This document shows positions 58,732 through 64,000 of a stretch of 64,000 nucleotides of DNA, piece after piece. The stretch is from a virus. The notes under the pieces are model-generated. The model was not told the origin of the DNA and searched no databases. It was given only the letters and a program-made list of their open reading frames with translations. The stretch lies in the IMG/VR virus record IMGVR_UViG_3300009011_000006, positions 1 to 64,000 of that record; one strand, given 5' to 3'. The translations under genes and the position numbers were made by a program. Within the stretch, counting starts at the first letter, position 1. The number at the start of each line of letters is the position of its first letter.

Positions 58732-60456
58732 TTATTTCTTCACCCAGGTCGTCTCGAGTTTTTCGGTGCTCCCGCCTTTGCTAAAACCTTCATCGCTGTC
58801 AGACAAGGAGTCATCGTCTGCAGCAGTAAGCCGTCCTGTTTCGTAATCGTAGATGGCTCCGATACACCTCCCTGTCAATCCGACAGTTCGGCATTTCAGC
58901 ACAGCCATCTTGATTGTATTTCGTGTTTTTTCTTCCGCAGCATTCATATTACGGGCGAATGCAATAATATCAAACGAGATCTGCTTAATTGAACCGGAAC
59001 CTTTAATATCATCCATAGAAGGCAGCTTTCCTTCTTCAAAGCTAGTCTGCCCCTGACCCACCTTACGCAAGTGTGAAACCAGACCGATCCAAACAGGGTA
59101 ACGCTTAACGATAGACAGCAGCGCATTCATAATCTTATCTTGGGCTTCGTTGCCTTGCAGATTATCAATACCCTCTGACACTAGAATGGTGATGTGGTCA
59201 ATCAAAATATATCGGCAGCCCATCAAGCACATATACTCGATCTTGTCAATGATCGATGTGTCATTCATAGAGCCTTCGTGATCGAGCATGAGGATGCGCT
59301 CTTCTTCGTCCTCAGTGCCAAATAGTTCATCAAATCCTTGCTCAAGGGTTTCGAAGTCTAGTTCTTCACGAGCTGTGTTGCGGTTTAGCTGCATACCAGA
59401 CATTCGACGAGCTTCGGCTTCTGGGCTTTCTTCCAGAGCGCAGATACCAATCTTATGCTCAAGCGGTGCGGTTCGCTTGATCTCTAGGATAATCTCGCGG
59501 AGAAGCGTTGACTTGCCAGAGCCGGTGCCAGATGTGAATAGAGTAATTTCGCCAAAGCGCATACCCTTTGCTTTGCTATTTACGCCAGCCATACAATCAG
59601 GGTAAGGCAGCGCAACTACGCTATTGAGCAGCCGCATCCGCTCTTTGAGATCTTTGCGAGATATGATGCCACCAGGTTTGACGCGTTCAGCATCAAAGAC
59701 TGGTTTAAGAATATTTTCCCAACCAGCCTTTAGGTGTACTTCATTTGCATCTTTGAATTCAGAGTGTTTGGCAACTTTTACCTTGTCGAAGCCAATGATT
59801 CTTACAGCTTTTTCTAAAGCAGCTTTACCAGCTTTATCGCTGTCCATCCACAAGACGACTTCGTCATAGGAGCGAATCCACTCGCGATTCTGCGCCAGCA
59901 GCTCAATATTGCTAGCAGACCCCATAGTAACAACAGGGTAAATCCTATCCCACTTCCGCTTTGAAGCATAGGCAATCGACAACATGTCGATCTCACCCTC
60001 AGTGATGATAAGACGCTTACCACCTGCTGAGAACTTCTCTTGACCGCACAGTTCGGATTTGCGTCCTACTGTGTAAAACTTTTTATCAGCTACAACACGA
60101 ACATTATAGCCTTCACCATAAGGGTAAAAGTGTTGGTCAATTTCGCCCTTACCATCAAAGGAGACTCTGATACCGAAGAATTCACAGATATCACGAGGGA
60201 TACCGCGTTTTTGAAACCCCTTCACAGGCAGCTCATGGATCTCTGCCAAAGAGATTTGTTTCTTTACGCGTTTAAAACCTTCAACCTCGTCCACTGAATT
60301 CCCTTTAGTAGGCGCCCCGTCTACTTCTTCTTTTTTCCAAAAGTTTTGGCATACGAAGCAGAAGCCATCTCCTCCCTCGTATACCTGCATACCATCACTT
60401 GATCGGCATTTCACTTGATCTGGGCAAGGTTGATTCTTAATTGCGATTGCACCCAA
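58732..60456 (-). CDS. DNA primase-helicase (T7 gp4 / Twinkle type)
   Basis: A 574-residue bifunctional protein. A short N-terminal zinc motif uses C11, C17, C33 and C36. The TOPRIM primase core has T-E-G-E-I-D at 152-157 and D205-S-D207. The helicase part has Walker A S-G-T-G-S-G-K-S-T at 309-317 and M-C-L-M-G-C-R-Y-I-L-I-D-H-I further on. It unwinds DNA and makes RNA primers for the T7-type DNA polymerase upstream. Confidence 0.92.
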   Translation of the reverse strand: MGAIAIKNQPCPDQVKCRSSDGMQVYEGGDGFCFVCQNFWKKEEVDGAPTKGNSVDEVEGFKRVKKQISLAEIHELPVKGFQKRGIPRDICEFFGIRVSFDGKGEIDQHFYPYGEGYNVRVVADKKFYTVGRKSELCGQEKFSAGGKRLIITEGEIDMLSIAYASKRKWDRIYPVVTMGSASNIELLAQNREWIRSYDEVVLWMDSDKAGKAALEKAVRIIGFDKVKVAKHSEFKDANEVHLKAGWENILKPVFDAERVKPGGIISRKDLKERMRLLNSVVALPYPDCMAGVNSKAKGMRFGEITLFTSGTGSGKSTLLREIILEIKRTAPLEHKIGICALEESPEAEARRMSGMQLNRNTAREELDFETLEQGFDELFGTEDEEERILMLDHEGSMNDTSIIDKIEYMCLMGCRYILIDHITILVSEGIDNLQGNEAQDKIMNALLSIVKRYPVWIGLVSHLRKVGQGQTSFEEGKLPSMDDIKGSGSIKQISFDIIAFARNMNAAEEKTRNTIKMAVLKCRTVGLTGRCIGAIYDYETGRLTAADDDSLSDSDEGFSKGGSTEKLETTWVKK

Positions 60457-60459
60457 ACC

Positions 60460-60984
60460 TTACTCTCCAATAAAATCGTGCATTGTCACTACTTTGTTAA
60501 GACGTTCTATATGTCGCGGAGTTACATCGTTCTTCACTGACCATGTAATCTCTTCTACGCGCTTATTGTACCACTTAGGGTCTAGTGGCGCTTTTACAGA
60601 AACCAGACCCCAAGTTTCAGCCCAACCTACATCACCTCTGGATGTATATTCTTCCAAGACAATGCATTCAAATTCGTGCCAAGGTCTCTCTTTTAACATC
60701 GTTGCTAACGTGCCTGAAGAGGACTTATAGGTTCGCCAGTCAGATTCTACCCATTTTCTAGTAGTTTTATCTCGTTTCTGATAAAACTTCTTACCCATGT
60801 AAAAGCGGCTTAGGTAAGGATCTCGTATAATATACACGAATCCTACGACACCTTTGCGCTTCCCCATAGGCTCTGGGAAAGACCAGTGGCCATTTACACG
60901 ATGATCTGTTCTAGCCTCAACGGCTGCCAGAGCGGCGGTGACCTTGACCAGGGGTATATTTGGGATCTCCCCTTCGAATTTCAT
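60460..60984 (-). CDS. GIY-YIG-like endonuclease
   Basis: A 174-residue protein. F-V-Y-I-I (residues about 48-52), then F-Y-M-G-K-K about 10 residues later, take the place of the GIY and YIG motifs. W-R-T-Y-K-S-S-S follows, and later a Glu and a Tyr-Asn suit the catalytic order. It is a free-standing nuclease of the Seg or homing type. Some consensus residues differ, so activity is uncertain. Confidence 0.6.
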   Translation of the reverse strand: MKFEGEIPNIPLVKVTAALAAVEARTDHRVNGHWSFPEPMGKRKGVVGFVYIIRDPYLSRFYMGKKFYQKRDKTTRKWVESDWRTYKSSSGTLATMLKERPWHEFECIVLEEYTSRGDVGWAETWGLVSVKAPLDPKWYNKRVEEITWSVKNDVTPRHIERLNKVVTMHDFIGE

Positions 60985-61162
60985 TAAGTGTATTCCATCT
61001 ATCAGTCAACTCCTGCTCAACACCTCCGGGATCATAGCCCAATTCTGGATGCTCTTCGCCTATTACGACAACTTTGCAGTTGTCACATAAAATCGATGGT
61101 GTTCGATTTTTGCTGTACACCATTGTTGGCTTTTGCCGGCACAGTCTGCACACGAAGATCAT
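60917..61162 (-). CDS. Small zinc-ribbon protein (Lar-like)
   Basis: Up to 81 residues with C-R-L-C and C-D-N-C about 20 residues apart, then D-R-W-N-T-L, a pattern like Lar-type restriction-alleviation proteins. It fills the 98-bp gap between exonuclease and GIY-YIG genes and overlaps both. The start may be ATG 61123 instead. Function is inferred only from similarity of layout. Confidence 0.5.
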   Translation of the reverse strand: MIFVCRLCRQKPTMVYSKNRTPSILCDNCKVVVIGEEHPELGYDPGGVEQELTDRWNTLNEIRRGDPKYTPGQGHRRSGSR

Positions 61163-61997
61163 GGTCTAGCTCCTGAGCTACTGGCCAATCGTGAAGATCG
61201 AACCAGTCGTTTTCATAACGCTGGATATGAATCATTTTACCATTAGACAGCAGCCAATTTCGCCAGTCATCACCGTAGGTACTAATATACATACCTACCA
61301 CAGTTTCTTGGTACTCTTTTACAGTTTTACAATTTGCCAGAGCCTTGGTGGCTTTTACAGGGCCTACACCAGGAAGACCTGGAATATTGTCAACTGGATC
61401 CCCTTTAATCAACTGCTCAAAATAAAGGCGATCTGCGTCTTCTTGCGTAACAGTGATGTATTCATCTTTTCGGATGTTATAATGCTTTCCTGGAATACAT
61501 AGTAGATCTTTGTCATTAGACGCGATGATGACTTCTTGGCCTACAGCAGCTGCTTCCAAAGCCCACCAACGAAGCAGATCGTCTGCTTCACAACCTGTTG
61601 AAGGCACAGCCAGGCCACTCTGAACGGCAAGCTTTCTAAGAATAGGAAGAAACTTAGTGTATTCATTTGGTTTATTCGTCCGTCCACTAGACATCTTATA
61701 CTCTGGGTACATCTTGGCGCGGTAATTATTAGGCCCCTGCACAGCAACCATTGCTTCATCACAAAACAATTTTTCCTGGATGTCTAAGACTTTATCTTGA
61801 AATCTCTGCCAGGTTTCTTTCAAATATGCTGCGTCTTCTTCTTTCGTATACGTCTTTTCAATCCGCATTGGACGACCGGAAAGCGGATCAAGCTGCGTAA
61901 CAGCAACACCCTGAGGCGTTACATTGTTTAGCCATCTTGGCTCAAAGGAGAGGTAACACAAAACGTCACCATCAATTAGAGCAATCTTTTTAGCCAA
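61083..61997 (-). CDS. 5'-3' exonuclease (flap/T7 gp6 type)
   Basis: A 304-residue nuclease of the PIN/FEN group: I-A-L-I-D-G-D-V-L near residue 5, C-E-A-D-D-L-L-R near residue 140, I-A-S-N-D-K-D-L-L, then G-D-P-V-D-N-I-P-G-L-P-G-V-G-P, the helix-hairpin-helix DNA-binding part. All metal-binding Asp are visible. It removes RNA primers and degrades host DNA. It lies next to the polymerase. Confidence 0.9.
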   Translation of the reverse strand: MAKKIALIDGDVLCYLSFEPRWLNNVTPQGVAVTQLDPLSGRPMRIEKTYTKEEDAAYLKETWQRFQDKVLDIQEKLFCDEAMVAVQGPNNYRAKMYPEYKMSSGRTNKPNEYTKFLPILRKLAVQSGLAVPSTGCEADDLLRWWALEAAAVGQEVIIASNDKDLLCIPGKHYNIRKDEYITVTQEDADRLYFEQLIKGDPVDNIPGLPGVGPVKATKALANCKTVKEYQETVVGMYISTYGDDWRNWLLSNGKMIHIQRYENDWFDLHDWPVAQELDHDLRVQTVPAKANNGVQQKSNTIDFM

Positions 61998-62020
61998 GCT
62001 TATCCTTTAGAAAAAAAAAG

Positions 62021-62044
62021 AGGGTTGCACACTCGCACAACCCT
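62021..62044 (-). terminator. Strong Rho-independent terminator
   Basis: AGGGTTG and CAACCCT pair around a 10-nt loop, followed on the coding strand by CTTTTTTTTT. It lies between the protein following DNA polymerase and the exonuclease. Confidence 0.88.
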
Positions 62045-62052
62045 TTGATAGT

Positions 62053-62511
62053 TTAATCGTCGTAGTCAGAGAGGCCACGCATAGCCTCGCTGTACCATTC
62101 CCAATTATCAACACCGTTTGCTTCCAAAGCTGACAGCTTCTTTTCAGCAGCTTCCAATTCTTTGAGGCGCTCTTCAGTGATAGTACGCATACCCATGTTG
62201 TCAACCTTAACTATAATCAGTTGTCTGGAGAGTATCATCTTGTAGATGCTATCATAGTCATGATGTCTTTCATAATCATTTACACAAAACACAGTAGCGC
62301 CTTGATGAACACCTAGCAGTTGCCGTGGGCTGTTCACAAATTTAGCATTATTGTGGTTTATGGAAAATAAATTTAGGAATGACTGGAAATCATAACGATT
62401 TCTGGCACAAACAAGATAAAAGTTAGATGTACGCATACGCACAGAACCAACATGTTTTGGAGTGTACAGATGTGGGCTTTTACATTTCCAGCAAAGATTA
62501 ATGGATTTCAT
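62053..62511 (-). CDS. Hypothetical protein with N-terminal CxxC
   Basis: About 152 residues from ATG 62511, which overlaps the DNA polymerase stop by 14 bases. C-W-K-C near residue 7 suggests a zinc or redox site. The second half is a coiled coil (E-E-R-L-K-E-L-E-A-A-E-K-K-L). ATG 62199 is an alternative start that would leave only the coiled-coil part. It ends before a terminator. Confidence 0.6.
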   Translation of the reverse strand: MKSINLCWKCKSPHLYTPKHVGSVRMRTSNFYLVCARNRYDFQSFLNLFSINHNNAKFVNSPRQLLGVHQGATVFCVNDYERHHDYDSIYKMILSRQLIIVKVDNMGMRTITEERLKELEAAEKKLSALEANGVDNWEWYSEAMRGLSDYDD

Positions 62512-64000
62512 ACCAATTAGCCCCAAGCTTCGGATCACCGCCATCCATAATATCAACCCCAAACATAGCTGGCCCGTCTTTAAAGCATTGGCGCCCGATC
62601 TCACCAGCTCTTTGTGCGAACGCGTCAGGCACCAGGAAGTCGGCTTCGTCATGCATAAAGATGCAAGGAATAAACGGAATTCCCTCTGCTTCCAGGCGTT
62701 CCATCAACAGCATAATGGCTGCGCCACACGTTATCTTTTCTGTTGATTGCAGGAGATAGACGAGAAGTTTATGGAAGCTGTCTACATATACACGTGTTCC
62801 AGCTAACGAGGGAATATATCCTTCGCCTCGCTTGCTTGTGCTGCTGTAAATACTATCCAGACGCTTCATCAAGTTCTGGAACCCAGGAACTGCTTTAGTA
62901 AATCCGGTCTTAAAGCGGGTTCCTTTTTGGTGGTCCTGAACGTCGAAAATATAGCTCCACAGCTTTTTACCTGAAGCACCAAACAAGAATGCATACAGGA
63001 TTCGCTTAGCGCGTCCGCGTTTGGCCTTCGCAATAGCCTTCAGTGCATTTGGAGAACCTGATTGCAACCAGGCCTTTTTAGTCTTGTGGCCTTCCCAGCT
63101 GTCTGGGTCGTCTTCCGGAATCTTATTGTTTTCAATCAGCCACGAAGACCAATCCACATTCATATTAGCCAGCACAGCATCTGCTTTGTCGGCATTATAC
63201 ATGTGAATATCGCCATTCAGCAGGATATCTGTGTACTCTTCATTGCCTAGAAAATGCGCCAGGCCACGTGCCTGATTACCAGCTGAGTCACAACCTACAA
63301 GAGTCCATCCTGGAATGGATTTAAAGAGCTCTCGCATTTCACGGCCGTATCTAGCATCACCCGATGGGATATTGACAATAATACTGTGAGTTGCTCGCAT
63401 TGATGGAGTGCCGATTGTTCGGCATTGCCCATGTACGCGACCATTTTCATCAGTATTTTCTAGGAAGCCTTTAAGGATACCGTGGCGGCTTACAGCAGTG
63501 AGGTATTCTTTGTAGAGCTTACCGTCGCCACCCAAGAACTCAAGGCTATCCTCGGAGATCTTCGGTGATGTCTCGACTTTGCGCCCTAACTCCGGATCCC
63601 ACTTAAAATTAAATTCAGTAGGCACCCAACCGTTGCGAAATAGGAAAGTTTTAACATCGGCGTTAGACGACAGCTTTAGAGGTTCAATCGTCAAACGGCA
63701 ATACTCACCAGCAAGCGGCCTCTCTTCGCCTTCAAAGCCGGAGCAGACGTCTACACCAAACCAATTGGCGGTGTGTACATCATAAAAGCCATTCTTCACC
63801 CACTTAGGGTACTTGCTGATAGCTTCACCAGCTTTCTTATCCTTTGCGACCGCTTTGAAACCCAAACGGGCTTCTAGTTTTTCAGTGATAGACGCCTTTT
63901 CAGCTAGAAGAATTTCTTCTAGCTGGAGGCCCTTCTCTGTATCAAACGGCCAACCATGCTCGTAGCACATCGCACACCAGCGAGCAACAGCATGTTCAAC
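62498..64000 (-). CDS. DNA polymerase, family A (T7-type), 5' end outside window
   Basis: The frame is open to the right edge, so the N-terminal part is missing. About 500 residues are visible and contain the polymerase domain. Motif A is G-C-D-S-A-G-N-Q-A-R-G with H-F-L-G-N-E-E-Y and I-L-N-G-D-I-H. Motif B is K-R-I-L-Y-A-F-L-F-G-A. Motif C is M-H-D-E. These match T7 DNA polymerase in order. An exonuclease domain is expected upstream but not visible here. Confidence 0.92.
   Translation of the reverse strand, partial: VEHAVARWCAMCYEHGWPFDTEKGLQLEEILLAEKASITEKLEARLGFKAVAKDKKAGEAISKYPKWVKNGFYDVHTANWFGVDVCSGFEGEERPLAGEYCRLTIEPLKLSSNADVKTFLFRNGWVPTEFNFKWDPELGRKVETSPKISEDSLEFLGGDGKLYKEYLTAVSRHGILKGFLENTDENGRVHGQCRTIGTPSMRATHSIIVNIPSGDARYGREMRELFKSIPGWTLVGCDSAGNQARGLAHFLGNEEYTDILLNGDIHMYNADKADAVLANMNVDWSSWLIENNKIPEDDPDSWEGHKTKKAWLQSGSPNALKAIAKAKRGRAKRILYAFLFGASGKKLWSYIFDVQDHQKGTRFKTGFTKAVPGFQNLMKRLDSIYSSTSKRGEGYIPSLAGTRVYVDSFHKLLVYLLQSTEKITCGAAIMLLMERLEAEGIPFIPCIFMHDEADFLVPDAFAQRAGEIGRQCFKDGPAMFGVDIMDGGDPKLGANWYEIH

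Noticed and set aside
62512-62652. Upstream extension of the hypothetical gene at 62053
   Set aside because: The first 47 codons of the longer frame lie inside the DNA polymerase gene. The ATG overlapping the polymerase stop is the sensible start.
1-64000. CRISPR arrays, insertion sequences, integrase and attachment sites
   Set aside because: No regularly spaced repeats, transposase, recombinase or lysogeny genes were recognised. The only mobile elements supported are the intron and nuclease genes.

Overview
The window is part of a tailed double-stranded DNA phage genome (Caudoviricetes). The 3,291-residue tape measure, major tail tube protein and lambda-type tail-assembly frameshift point to a long non-contractile tail (siphovirus). 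Every supportable gene lies on the minus strand, so transcription runs from high to low coordinates. Genes are tightly packed, with many TAATG and ATGA stop/start overlaps. No integrase or lysogeny repressor was recognised, which suggests a lytic phage. The host cannot be named. A phage-encoded lipoprotein hints at a Gram-negative bacterium, but weakly. Both window ends cut genes: a T7-type DNA polymerase on the right and a minor tail protein on the left.

Region by region, in transcription order. (1) 64,000-52,000 is replication and nucleotide metabolism: family A DNA polymerase, 5'-3' exonuclease, GIY-YIG-like nuclease, T7-gp4-type primase-helicase, ribonucleotide reductase NrdA and NrdB with a tiny membrane protein between them, a MazG-like NTP pyrophosphohydrolase and an ATP-dependent DNA ligase. 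(2) 52,000-40,000 holds a tandem pair of candidate phage promoters followed by many small accessory genes. Among them are a cupin, an FlbD-like protein, a thioredoxin fold without its cysteines and an SPFH-domain lipoprotein. (3) 40,000-33,000 is an NAD and RNA repair island: NMN adenylyltransferase/Nudix plus nicotinamide phosphoribosyltransferase, an iron/2-oxoglutarate oxygenase-like protein, an RNA ligase, a (p)ppGpp-hydrolase-type HD protein, a polynucleotide-kinase-like protein and a macro domain protein. It looks like a counter-defence module. (4) 32,800-31,100 carries four tandem paralogues made of six copies of one roughly 90-residue unit. (5) 30,300-27,400 is DNA packaging. The large terminase gene is split by a 642-nt group I intron encoding an endonuclease-VII-like homing nuclease. 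(6) 27,400-1 is the virion: receptor-binding proteins with an SGNH hydrolase and a LamG-like lectin domain, portal, zincin-like protein, scaffold, capsid, connectors, tail tube, tail chaperones, tape measure and distal tail proteins, plus one tRNA-Trp.

The most unusual gene is at 16,052-20,701. A MuF/SPP1-gp7-type head-morphogenesis domain is joined in one uninterrupted reading frame to a complete T7/N4-type single-subunit RNA polymerase (DxxGR, motif A Asp, motif B Lys and Tyr-Gly, motif C His-Asp). MuF proteins sit at the portal vertex, so the polymerase is probably packaged and delivered with the DNA. A sequence, ACCCGTTAAATTAACCC on the coding strand, occurs four times in the window, each time between genes and upstream of a gene block. 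Three copies overlap a short hairpin, two of them with a 3-nt GAA loop. These are the best candidates for its promoters; the RNA polymerase-promoter pairing is inference.

Three accessory genes (RNA ligase, a glycosylase-like protein and a small hypothetical) carry what looks like a one-base deletion in a short homopolymer. The cause could be sequencing error, real mutation or frameshifting.
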